Part shown: positions 54,792 through 64,000 of the stretch, one piece after another | How positions within the stretch are numbered: position 1 is the first letter of the stretch | Layout of the letters: each line of letters starts with the position of its first letter | Assembly (NCBI GenBank): GCA_027422505.1 | Contig: JAPQWV010000001.1 | Location: 9,486,001 to 9,550,000, forward strand | DNA: 64,000 bases | Direction: 5' to 3' | Origin: Craterostigma plantagineum | Taxonomy: Eukaryota > Streptophyta > Magnoliopsida > Lamiales > Linderniaceae | The notes under the pieces: model-generated | Told to the model about the DNA's origin: nothing | Databases searched by the model: none | The model's input: only the letters and a program-made list of their open reading frames with translations | Position numbers and translations under genes: made by a program

Positions 54792-56108
54792 CTAAGGTGG
54801 TGGTGGGGAGGGCTGCCGAGGGCGAAGGAACGCCAGTGACTCCTGTGATCGCCGGACCGCGTCATCCATGGCTTTAACGGCCTGCTCATAGCGTTGTTGC
54901 TCCTCGCGGTAGCGTCGGTGGGCTTCCTCGTTTCGACGCTCATACTCGTCCTGTCGGCGCCGTGTCTCCTCATCGCATCGAATTGCCTCCTCGTTGTAGC
55001 GTAGCACTTCCTGGCGCAATGTTTGAATGTCTGCGACTGACGCGTAAGTAGGGACCCCTGATGACTCGCCCTCGTGATAGCCGGAAGAATGGGAAGGTCC
55101 GGCTGTGTCTTAATGAACCGGGACTGGTCTCATACCCTCAATTTCTAGTGGCTCGGTGAATTCGGCGCCCAGGTCCGTCTGCCCACGATAGACCTCGTGC
55201 CAGACGTAGACCTTGTTTGAGCGGGACCAATTCGGCGCTTTGATCAGCATCTTCATCTTCAGCATCATATCCTCGTTCACCAGGTTTCGCCCACCCACGA
55301 TCGTCATCTCTGGTGGATTGTCTGGCCACAGGTTGAGTCCCCTGACAACCTTCGTAACAAAAGGCCCAACTGTGAGCTTCCCGTGACTACGAACATCCGC
55401 CTGGGCGCCAAAGGCGTGGGCCATGGCCATCCCTAAGTGGACCCGTTGGTCGCGCTGCATCTTGGCTAAATAGAACAGATCCCGAAGGCCAATTGCGCCG
55501 TGCGAGTCGCCTCGTGGTGTGAGCGAGGTCGTCAATAAATGGTGAATATAGCGCAGGCCCGGACTCCGGAGCGAAGACGCCTTCGAGGTCTTCACACTAA
55601 AATCGGGTTCACCGGGCCTAGTGAGTTCAGCCCAACAGGCCTGGTGCACCATCGAACTCGCAAGATAATCCTTGTAATGCATATCGGGAAAAGGTCCTTG
55701 GTGCCCAAAAAATGGTACCGGTGCCCCAAGCGCTCGGCAGATGTCATCTACGTCCACCGTGTGGTCCTCATTAAATGCCCGAAACTTGACTCCGTTCATC
55801 CCGTATTCTTCGAGAGAGAAGGTGGAGAGGAACTCTAAGGTCAGCTCCTTGTAAGCCGGCTCGTCGATGTGAAAGAATTGCAGCCATCCGCTGATGGACA
55901 CATACCCGGCCACTTGCTGGTCTATGTGATATTTTTCCAGCGTGGCGTGGTCAATTTGGTCGGTTGGGATGAATTGCATGTCCTTTAGCCGGTTGTAACG
56001 GGCCTGGTGCGTGTCATCGTCAAACTGCCCCATAGACTCTAGCAGTGATGTCGTGCGTTGGCCTCGACGTGGACGACTCGTTGATGCAGATGAGCGACTT
56101 CTACGCAT
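54792..56108 (-). pseudogene. Athila ORF1-like gene with C-terminal coiled coil
   Basis: ATG at 56108 (MRRSRSSASTSRPRRGQR, a basic start). 332 codons to a TAA at 55110-55112, then the same frame continues to 54792. Segments seen: GYVSISGWLQFFHIDEPAY, LTLEFLSTFSLEEYG, VDVDDICRALGAPV, RYIHHLLTTSLTPRGDSHG, then after the stop a long charged helix with repeated Arg/Glu-rich heptads (RRRQDEYERRNEEAHRRY) and a poly-Pro end. It matches what I know as Arabidopsis retrotransposon ORF-1 (Athila) proteins, found between pol and 3' LTR. Role unknown; an envelope role has been suggested for the position, but no membrane segment is evident here. One stop codon is the only break I see. Confidence 0.83.
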
Positions 56109-57780
56109 AGTATCTAGAAGTCCAAATGTTAGTTGGCGATAAAAAGATAATCAACACAGCTCGACTCGACCAACGTAGCGACAAAATTCACAATTCTAAA
56201 GCAAGAACATAACAAATTCAAAGAGACATTTTGTCGAACACAATATAGACGATCTAGAATACTCGTTCAAATCACAATAATCAATCAATCAAGCACACTC
56301 TTCGATTCTATTCGATGAAGCAACGGCAAATAAACCATTAAATTTGAAATTTGTAACTGAATTGGTTGCATTTAATGGTGTCGCTAAAAATGCAAGTGGC
56401 GAACGTGGTGGCCGGAGTTGTGTTTTTCGGGATGGATTTGGCGAGAAATTCTCGATCTTTGAAAGTTTTTTGGGTGTGAAATAGACGAAAGGAGAGATGA
56501 AATGTATTTTAATATTTGAAAATCGCACATTCACGGCCGTGAATGGTAATCAATTAGCCGTGAAGAAGAGCAGAATGGTCCTTTCGTCGAACTCACGGCC
56601 GTGAATCGAGGGTCATGGGCCGTGAACTTGGGCAGTGAGTTAAGCCCATTACTGTCATGGCCGTGACTCCTGAGACACGGGCCGTGACAACCTAAGTTAT
56701 TTATTTATTATTTTTTCTTATTTCTCGCATGCGTCACGGCCGTGAGGTATACCCCTCTGGCCGTGAATTGAGGCAGTGAGCGATATTTAATGTTGATCAA
56801 GCATTCACGGCCATGAATGACTAAGCACTAGGGTCGTGAGCCTCGGCAGTGGCTGAACTAATGATATTCACGGCCGTGGCTTCTTTGCGAAGGGCCGTGA
56901 CTTTATATTTTTACATTTTTTTAATTTATTATTATTATATATATTGTAATTATTTGTTTTTTTTTTACTTAGATTAACACGTAATCGACGAGTTTTTCGA
57001 GAACGATTGGCGCGAGGAAAAATCTGATAATCGACAAGGGAATATCACTTTCTTGCGCGACGTCAGATCTCCAAGTCAAAAATTCGTCTGTATTATTTAT
57101 TTGATTTGCTGGGTTTGATAATGATGTTTTTGTGCCCTTCATGCCTATAAATAGACCTTGGTAGAACAACACAATATCATCATGTACCATAAATCCCATG
57201 TCTTCAACAATCTTATTTTCAAATTTCGAGGTTAGCTAACCACTATGAATTGGGGACAGTAGCAAGGTCGTGAGAATGAGAGTGAAGAATATGCAAGGTT
57301 TCGTCGTAATTTAGATATGCTATCACTCTACCTTGTTCTTCTTTTGGGTTTGTTTGGAGTTTTACTTGCTTTTGTGTGTTGGGTTATCACAAGGTGCACT
57401 TGTGTGTAACCCGCCCTTGTGAAGCAAAATAAACTATTGTTCTGTCTTTTGTGTTATTCGCAGTTTTAATTTGCTGTTGTGTTGGTTTTTCACACGTTGT
57501 TCTGATATATTAACCATCGTTTATGAAGTAAAACTATCGTTCTTATCTCGTCTCTAGACTCTGCGTTATGACCATCCTTAATATTCGAAATAAATCGACT
57601 ATTATTTAAAATTTTAATGTTGTTATTATTATTATTATGGTTGTTTAATTTAATATATAGTTTGAGAGTATTAAAATATATTTTTTTATATATAATGCCT
57701 AAAACATAATTAAGAATACCTGGGTTGCCTCCCAAGAAGCGCTTCTTTTAACGTCTCAGCCTGACGTACCTCACATGCTC
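56109..57780. other. Non-coding spacer between integrase and ORF1-like gene
   Basis: About 1.67 kb with no convincing frame. It contains the palindrome array 56531-56900 and AT-rich simple runs (56700-56720; 56930-56970; ttattattattattatgg near 57620). Possible splice signals for expression of the ORF1-like gene cannot be decided by eye. Confidence 0.6.
56531..56900 (+). repeat. Second TCACGGCCGTGA array, inverted to the LTR array
   Basis: Palindromes or variants start at 56531, 56593, 56655, 56734, 56805 and 56868 (spacing 62, 62, 79, 71, 63). Each is followed about 20 bp on by a ggccgtga half-site and then ggcagtg. The order palindrome, half-site, ggcagt is the reverse complement of the order in the LTR array. 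Exact palindromes are at 56531, 56593 and 56734. Confidence 0.88.
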
Positions 57781-58920
57781 CTATGCTGGCTGAAAATCGA
57801 GGTATAATACCTCCTTGTCGCTCAAGTCTTCCTCGCCTCCATGGTAGTGCTTCAAACGATGTCCGTTCACCTTGAAAGCGCCCTGTCCCATACCTAAAAT
57901 CTCAACAGTACCGTACGAAAAAACACGAGTGACAGTGAACGGTCCTGACCAACGTGATCTAAGCTTGCCAGGAACAAGCCTAAGTCGAGAATTAAAGAGG
58001 AGGACTTCGTCCCCCTCTTGAAATTCTCGTCTGTGCCTAATTTTGCTGTCATGGTAGGCTTTTGAACGCTCCTTATACATTCTAGCGTTATCATAAGCTG
58101 ATAAACGCCATTCGTCAAGCTCATTAATTTGGAGCTGTCGCTTTCCGCCGGCTTTCCCCAAATCCATGTCCAATGACTTGATTGCCCAATAGGCTTTATG
58201 TTCGATTTCTACGGGAAGGTGGCATGCCTTCCCGTAGACCAATCTATACGGTGTAGTGCCTATTGGTGTCTTATACGCAGTCCTATAAGCCCAAAGTGCG
58301 TCATTAAGCTTATTCGCCCACTCCTTACGGTTCCCATCTATAGTTTTCTCAAGGATGCGTTTTAACTCGCGGTTTACTACCTCTACCTGACCGCTAGCCT
58401 GAGGATGATACGGGGTGGACAAACTGTGTCTAACACCATAACGTTCTAGTGTACGTGCAAATTGGGTGTTGCAGAAATGAGTGCCTCTACCGCTAATGAT
58501 GCATCTAGGTGCCCCAAATCGTGAGAATAGTGCTCGTAAAAATCGAACAACAACCCTAGCATCATTAGTGGGTAAAGCTTGCGCGTCGGCCCACTTAGAC
58601 ACGTAGTCTACAACAACCAGAATGTACTTATTATTATACGAGCTAGGATACGGACCCATGAAGTCTATACCCCAAACATCAAAAACCTCACAAACTAAAA
58701 TAAAGTTTTGCGGCATTTCATCGTGTTTGGAGATATTACCTGCGCGCTGACATTGATCACAACTGTCAACGTACCGTTGGGCGTCCCTAAAAATCGTAGG
58801 CCAATAGAAACCGCTTTCCAGTACCTTCTGAGCTGTTCGATTGGCTGCGTAATGCCCTCCAGTTGGTCCACTATGGCAATGCCCTAGAATCTTTGTTGTC
58901 TCGGGGGAAGCAACACATCC
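57781..58920 (-). pseudogene. Athila-type integrase
   Basis: Zinc finger at 58880-58745 ([11 protein letters not shown] and CDQCQRAGN). Core from 58690: first Asp in [11 protein letters not shown]. The second catalytic position is in [10 protein letters not shown] near 58497, where Gly stands for Asp. The Glu is in [12 protein letters not shown] near 58395. The C-terminal part is long and well preserved ([20 protein letters not shown] near 58020; [29 protein letters not shown]) and ends at 57781. A TGA in place of Arg codon CGA at about 58921 separates it from the RNase H side. It is catalytically dead because of D-to-G. Confidence 0.92.
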
Positions 58921-60425
58921 TCATATCACCTGGTCTGCACATCGCCTGAAAAGATACGGATCTTCCCAAAAGTAATACTTCAAGTAAGAAAAGAATTTCT
59001 TCTTTTGCTGACTTGTGTACCCCTTTGGTAGAACCCTCGCAACAAGATAATTAGCGAAATCTGCAAACCAAGGAATGTCGTCACTTACCACTTGTATTGC
59101 GTACAAGTGCTCGTCTGGGAATGTATCCTGAATCTTCTTGCCGTCCTTGTTGTAAATTTCGGACTCCTCTAGTCGAGAGAGGTGATCCGCCGCCAGATTC
59201 TCTGCACCCTTCTTGTCTCGGATCTCTATATCAAACTCTTGAAGGAGTAAGATCCATCTGATTAGCCGAGGCTTGGCGTCCGCTTTGCTAATAAATACTT
59301 AAGGGCAGAGTGGTCAGTGAAAACAATCACTTTCGATAAAATAAGGTATGACCTGAATTTATCGAAGGCGAACACGACAGCTAAAAGCTCCTTTTCGGTG
59401 GTCGTGTAGTTGGCTTGGGCTGCGTCTAACGTCTTACTGGCGTAGTAAATTGGCCTGAAATGGTTGTCCTTGCGCTGCCCTAGCACGGCTCCCACTGCGT
59501 AATCACTCGCATCGCACATTAGTTCAAAGGGCAACCCCCAATCGGGGGCAACCATAATAGGTGCTGCGATCAGTCGCTCCTTAAGCAAGTTAAAGGCATG
59601 CAAGCATTCATCATTAAAATCAAACGGAGCATCTTTCTCAAGTCTTCTAGACATGGGTCGAGCAATCTTAGAAAAATCCTTAATGAACCTACGATAGAAC
59701 CCAGCATGTCCTAGAAAACTCCTAATTGATCTCACGTTCGAGGGGACAGGTAATTTTTCAGTTGTCTCTAATTTAGCTCGGTCCACTTCGATTCCTTTAG
59801 AGGAAATCTTATGGCCCAAAACTATACCCTCTCGAACCATAAAGTGACACTCTTCCCAATTAAGTGCCAAGTTCGTATTCTCGCAACGTGCGAGTACGAG
59901 TTTCAGATTAGCAAGACAAACATCAAACGATGATCCAAATACAGAAAAGTCATCCATAAATACCTCCATTACTTCACCTACCAACTCGTCGAATATTGCC
60001 ATCATACATCGCTGGAAAGTGGCTGGAGCGTTGCGTAGACCGAATGGCATCCTTCGATACGCAAATGTGCCGAAGGGGCATGTGAATGTGGTCTTCTCCT
60101 GGTCCTCAGGTGCAATAGGGATCTGCAGGTATCCTGATAAACCATCAAGAAAGCAATAAAATGAGTGACCAGATAATTTTTCTAACATTTGGTCAATGAA
60201 CGGTAAAGGGAAATGGTCCTTTCTCGTGGCGTCGTTCAACTTTCTGTAGTCGATGCAAACACGCCACCCAGTTACGGTCCTTGTTGGGATCAACTCGTTC
60301 TTGTCGTTCGTGATGACCGTCATACCTCCCTTCATTGGGACTACTTGGACCGGACTTACCCACGCACTATCTGAAATAGGGTAAATCATCCCTGCGTCTA
60401 GCAACTTAATCACCTCCTTCTTCAC
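58921..60425 (-). pseudogene. Athila-type reverse transcriptase and RNase H
   Basis: RT from 60425 (VIKLLDAGMIYPISDSAWVS), WRVCIDYRKLNDATRKDHF, FCFLDGLSGYLQIPI-like segment, RRMPFGLRNAPATFQRCM and the catalytic FMDDFSVFG near 59960. RNase H: FELMCDASDYAVGAVLGQR, TTEKELLAVVFAFDKFRSYL and [12 protein letters not shown], with the usual acidic residues. A frame change at 59262-59270 (near KRTPSLG) follows, then the connection domain to 58921 ([20 protein letters not shown]). A frame change at its start near 60420 separates it from the protease side. Confidence 0.93.
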
Positions 60426-61330
60426 AACATCCTTTCTTGTTGGGGTTAAGTCGCCTTTGACGTTGGGCGACCCGCTTGAACTCGTCCTCCATCAAAATTT
60501 TGTGCGTACAATAGCTCGGACTAATTCCCCTGATGTCGGAAATCTTCCACGCTATCGCCTTCTTATGGGCTCTCAACACGTCCAAGAGCTGGTCCTTATG
60601 TCCGTCGTCGAGGCTCGATGAGATGATGAATGGTAGTCCTCCGTTGCTGCCAAGGAATGCATACTCGAGGTGACCGGGCAGCGGCTTCAACTCGAGGACC
60701 GATGGCTCCTCGACCGAGCTCTTTTCCTTGTCCTCTCCGCTACTCTCGTCGATGGCTATGATAGGCTCGTCTACTTCCTCCCCACACTCATCGATTGCCA
60801 TAATCATTCTGGTGTCCTCCTCGCTCAAAACCTGTGTCAGCCCTTGCACAGAAAAGAGAAAATCGTGCTTAAAGGCATCTAAATAATAACATTTATCATC
60901 ATGCTCATTACTTTTCTTCATCGATTCAGCCATATTGAACTTAACTTTCTCGCCATCTACCGTCAGAGTCAACGTCCCATTCCTAACATCTATCATAGTT
61001 TCGCCTGTAGCTAAGAATGGTCTACCTAGGATCAATGGAACGTTATCATCCTCCTCCATATCTAAGATAACAAAATCGGCGGGAATCATGAATTTACCTA
61101 CCTTAACTAGGACATCCTCTATAACACCTCGAGGTATTTTAACGATCTATCAGCTAATTGCAGGCTCATCTTAGTGGGTCGTGGTTCACCTAGTCCTAAG
61201 CGCTTAAACATGAAATATGGCATTAAATTTATGCTAGCTCCTAGATCAGCTAAAGCACGATCACCGACTAAATCGCCTATAAGGCAGGGAATAGTAAAAC
61301 TCCTCGTAGGCATTCTCCTCGTAGGCATCT
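60406..61330 (-). pseudogene. Athila-type protease and connecting region
   Basis: The active site DLGAS in RALADLGASINLMPYFMF (near 61245) marks the aspartic protease. It shifts frame near 61130 (one base missing in a run around aaatacctcgagg) and continues from 61089 with FVILDMEEDDNVPLILGRPFL, the flap-side motif of Athila/Tat proteases. An acidic linker (GEEVDEPIIAIDESSGEDKEK) then leads to RT with CTHKILMEDEFKRV near 60490. Confidence 0.87.
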
Positions 61331-63407
61331 TGTTCTGGAGTATCGTCGAGCATTCTCCTCGTAGGCATCTTGTTCTGGAGTATCGTCGAGCATTCTCCTC
61401 GTAGGCAAACTGTGGACACGTGCTCGAGCTTCCTTCGGTTCGTCAATAAGTCCTTCAGGAACTTGGCAAAACTAGGCATCTGCGTGATAGCTTCAACAAA
61501 CGGTAAGTTAATATGTAATTCTTTATACATATTCATAAATTTACCGAACTGCGCCTTGTCTTTGTCTTTCTTCAACCGAGCTGGGTAGGGGATCTTCGGC
61601 TGGTACGGCTTCACCGGTGGTCGCTCAATCTCCTTTGCCTTTTCTTTTTGAGGCTCGACTTTTTCCTTTTCAGCTTCGGCTTTCTCCTTCTCAGCTTCGA
61701 CCTTCTCAATATCGCCGCCTTTGGTCACCTCCACTTCTGGCTCGTCGTGGACCTCGACCTCAGCTTTATCATTTGATTTCTTCTTGCGGGGTACCTCTTG
61801 CAACTCTCTTCCGTTTCTCAGGGTAACCGCTTTGCAGTACTCTTTAGGGTTCGGTTCGGTATAACTTGGGAGTGATCCTGAGTTCGCTCAGCCAACTGCT
61901 TCGCCATCTGGCCCACTTGTTGCTCTAATTTCTTGATAGAGGCGTCGGTGTTCTGGGCACGTACTTCTATGTACTCCTCCATCTTATTCATTCGACTCTC
62001 GTGGGCTTGAGTGGTGTTGCTGAAATTTGTGAGGAGCGTCTTCATCATATCCTTCATCTCCCTCATATCATCGGATCCCGACCCTATAGACGCGTTCTGA
62101 TACGGACGTGATGTTCCTCCTTGGAAACAAGATGGCCTAGGTTGAAATCCCGGTGGTCCTTGCCCATGGTGGTTTTGGTTTCCATACGCCAGATTTGGAT
62201 GCGCTCGAGGTTGAAAACTCCGTTGGCCTTGGTAATTCCCCATATAGTCAACGTGCTCTAGTGATTGCCCTAATTGGCACTCTGATGTCTCATGAGCTGC
62301 GCCATAGATCTCGCATTGTGGTGTGTACGGCTTCTGAGGTGATGGGGTTGTCATCACGGCATGTACTGGCTGTGTTTGCCCGACCTTTGGAAGTAGTGTG
62401 TTGATCACCGTCTGGAGCTGGGAATTGGTAGTTTCAATCTGTTGTTGCAGCGCTTCGAACTCGGCATTTGTAGCGGTCTCCTCGCTCACCCCAAATACTC
62501 CTGGAGTCTTTATCCTCGTATTGCCTCTCGTGAAGCTGTTCCTTGAGTAATCTTCGATTAGATTCCAGGCGTCTGTGGCTTTGAGCTTCACTAGGCCTCC
62601 TCCCGCGGCTCCGTCTAGCATATGAACGGTTTGATCATTGAGGCCCTCGTGAAATCGATTGATCATGGCAGCCTTCGACATCCCGTGTTGTGGGCACTTC
62701 TTCAATAGGGACTTGTACCTATCCCACACCTCGTAGAGATTCTCCGAATCCTTCTGGTGAAAAAGGGAGATCTCCGTCTTCAACCTTAACACCTTTGACA
62801 ATGGGAAGTAATGGCCGATGAATGCTGCTCGCAGCTCTTCCCACGTAGTGATTGATCTGGGTGGTAGCATCTCCAACCAATCTTTCGCCCTGTATTTTAG
62901 TAAGAAAGGGAATAACATCAGCTTGATAGCATCGCTCGGGACCCCATTAATCTTGATGGTGTCTGTTACTGTTAGAAAAGCCTTCAGGTGGGAGTACGGA
63001 TCATTATCAGGATTCCCCTCAAACTGGGCCGTCTGAAAGATCATCTGAAGCCAAGCATGCTTCAGCTCGAAATTATTGTTCTCGATAGGTGGAATCACAA
63101 TTGCTGATTCTGTACCGCCTAAAGAGGCGCTCTTGAGTAGATCTTGTAAAGATTGTTTCTCTTCTTGGTCTTGGTGGACCGATACTCTACGTTCAGCCAT
63201 CTCGACTTCTATCTCTCAATTGTCTTTGGACGTCTCTGTTCGAGAATTGTCTGCCGACTCTTGAGAGTTGTCCTCTGAGTAGCTAACCAGCGCTTCCTGA
63301 TAATTACTAGCCGTGCCTTCTGAATTGTATCTGAGCTGCCTTCGTAACTTTCGCTCGAAATCTGGATCTCCTTCAACAATTGGACCCGATGGGTGGCTTC
63401 GGGTCAT
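61261..63407 (-). pseudogene. Athila-type gag, second copy
   Basis: ATG at 63407. A CGA-to-TGA stop at about 63216 is absent from the other copy (51070). It is then open from 63200 (MAERRVSVHQD) to 61818: capsid with WLEMLPPRSITTWEELRAAFIGHYF and NRFHEGLNDQTVHMLDGAAGG, a CEIYGAAHETSEC zinc-knuckle-like word and a C-terminal coiled coil (61900-62000). A frame change near 61845 leads to 61803-61261: a Glu/Lys-rich repeat stretch (KAEAEKEKVEPQKEKAKE) and LPFVEAITQMPSFAKFLKDLL, the usual segment before protease. A 40-bp duplication at its end shifts the frame. Confidence 0.88.
61311..61407 (-). repeat. 40-bp tandem duplication at the gag/protease boundary
   Basis: The unit from cattctcctcgtaggc to gtatcgtcgag occurs at 61311-61350 and 61351-61390, with a 17-bp partial at 61391. 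40 is not a multiple of three, so the gag frame (ending 61261) and the protease frame (from 61328) become offset. Confidence 0.92.
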
Positions 63408-63410
63408 CCA

Positions 63411-63593
63411 CTGCTGAATCGTACCTTCAATAAGCGAAACTGAAAATTAGCGAAAAACTAGATAAATATGTCGGAAAGGTAACGGACTAATAATGATGTA
63501 GGAAACAAATAACGCAATTAACTAAAAAAATGAGAAAATGTAAAGTAAAATAGCTAAATTACCGAACTAGGGTGTTCCTAATATCAATCTATT
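63411..63593 (-). other. Leader of the Athila-type element
   Basis: About 180 bp between primer site and gag ATG, matching 51265-51447 with few changes; no ORF. Confidence 0.7.
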
Positions 63594-63610
63594 CCCCGGC
63601 AACGGCGCCA
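63594..63610 (-). other. Primer-binding site (tRNA-Asp type), second copy
   Basis: Minus-strand TGGCGCCGTTGCCGGGG, six bases before the LTR; same as 51448-51464. Confidence 0.93.
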
Positions 63611-63616
63611 AAAACT

Positions 63617-64000
63617 TGATCGCGTGCGTGTATATTTAAATAAGAGTTCGTGCAAGTACGTCAAGTAATAGTTAAAACGAATATATTATAACTATAACCA
63701 CGCGCGATAGGCAGTGTACCTATCGTTTGTAATATAGCTATAGCGAATATCCGAGTATTGACCACGAGGAATAAATTGATTACTAGTATTGACCTATCGA
63801 CTCGATATTTAGCCTATGTAAATAACGGGATTGATTTATACTACGAACTAATTTTAATAAAGCAACTTAAAGGATTGGAAAACGAGGAGACACAACTAGA
63901 AATAATAAGAGTCTTAAGATAACAAACATGTGTTCGGGATTCGAATCCCGAAGGGTACTGTCGGCTAAGACTACGGAATATCGCTCCTACGTGATTATCG
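63617..64000 (-). repeat. 5' LTR of the Athila-type element (partial, runs off window)
   Basis: Matches 51471-51854 with few substitutions, including the 20-bp palindrome (63933-63952). The palindrome array expected about 1 kb into the LTR would lie beyond the window. Confidence 0.9.

Larger units (their letters stand above)
51471..64000 (-). mobile_element. Athila-type Ty3/gypsy element (incomplete at window end)
   Basis: Reads right to left: 5' LTR (63617 to beyond the window), tRNA-Asp primer site, gag, protease, RT/RNase H, integrase, Athila ORF1-like gene, PPT, 3' LTR (51471-53125). The 3' LTR is followed on its left by another primer site and gag, so two copies share this LTR (internal-LTR-internal). 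Stops and frame changes make it non-autonomous. Tat/Athila membership rests on the primer site, the ALADLGASINLMP protease and the extra ORF. Confidence 0.9.

Noticed and set aside
54792..56108. Host nuclear gene
   Set aside because: Located between integrase and 3' LTR of the Athila-type element and similar to Athila ORF1 proteins.

Overview
ORGANISM. The window is repeat-dense plant nuclear DNA, most likely from a eudicot. It is built almost entirely of nested LTR retrotransposons (Ty1/copia and Ty3/gypsy), most carrying stops and frameshifts. The TRIM element Cassandra and an Athila-type gypsy with a tRNA-Asp primer site both point to a flowering plant. The extra 3' ORF of the copia elements resembles proteins I associate with composite (Asteraceae) genomes; that is a weak taxonomic hint only. 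I see no convincing host protein gene, tRNA gene, functional rRNA gene or CRISPR array. LAYOUT, left to right. (1) 1-2154: unassigned degenerate repeats, probably including an old chromovirus-type LTR. (2) 2155-5719: copia A on the minus strand, a 1.83-kb LTR with a decayed gag. (3) 5720-7923: a truncated plus-strand copia pol (copia D). (4) 7924-10402: two LTRs of the A/B family head to head. (5) 9445-15702, continuing at 33237-33387: copia B on the plus strand, with primer site, gag, protease, integrase, RT and RNase H, all broken. (6) 15708-33236: a chromovirus-type solo LTR (about 2.77 kb, TSD AATCT) inserted in the tail of B. (7) 16459-31212: inside that LTR, a complete copia C on the minus strand (TSD GTAAG; 299/298-bp LTRs) with gag, linker, pol and a long additional ORF after pol. 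(8) 33388-33956: a second partial copy of the B tail and a junction with a 22-bp templated filler. (9) 33955-50127: a 5'-truncated second member of the C family (C') on the plus strand. It carries a Cassandra element (34404-35405) and a fourfold tandem amplification, about 1,463 bp per unit, of part of its additional ORF. (10) 50128-50550: a chromovirus integrase fragment. (11) 50546-51470: the 5' end of an Athila-type element (gag and primer site). (12) 51471-64000: an Athila-type element on the minus strand with 3' LTR, PPT, Athila ORF1-like gene, integrase, RT/RNase H, protease, gag, primer site and the start of the 5' LTR. HOW IT FITS TOGETHER. Each element would supply its own capsid (Gag), protease, integrase and RT/RNase H for copying via a tRNA-primed cDNA. 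The copia C family adds a two-domain protein of unknown function encoded after pol, separated from it by triplicated polypurine motifs and a CpG-rich repeat array. The Athila-type element adds its own extra ORF and two arrays of a 12-bp palindrome, TCACGGCCGTGA. The relative order of events can be read from the nesting: B, then the solo LTR, then C; and C', then Cassandra. STANDOUT SIGNALS. They are the palindrome arrays of the Athila-type element, the tandemly amplified additional ORF of C', the stop codons shared at the same two places by C and C' (one double TGA at the gag/pol boundary, one TGA inside a possible 60-nt intron), and several readable DNA-repair scars.
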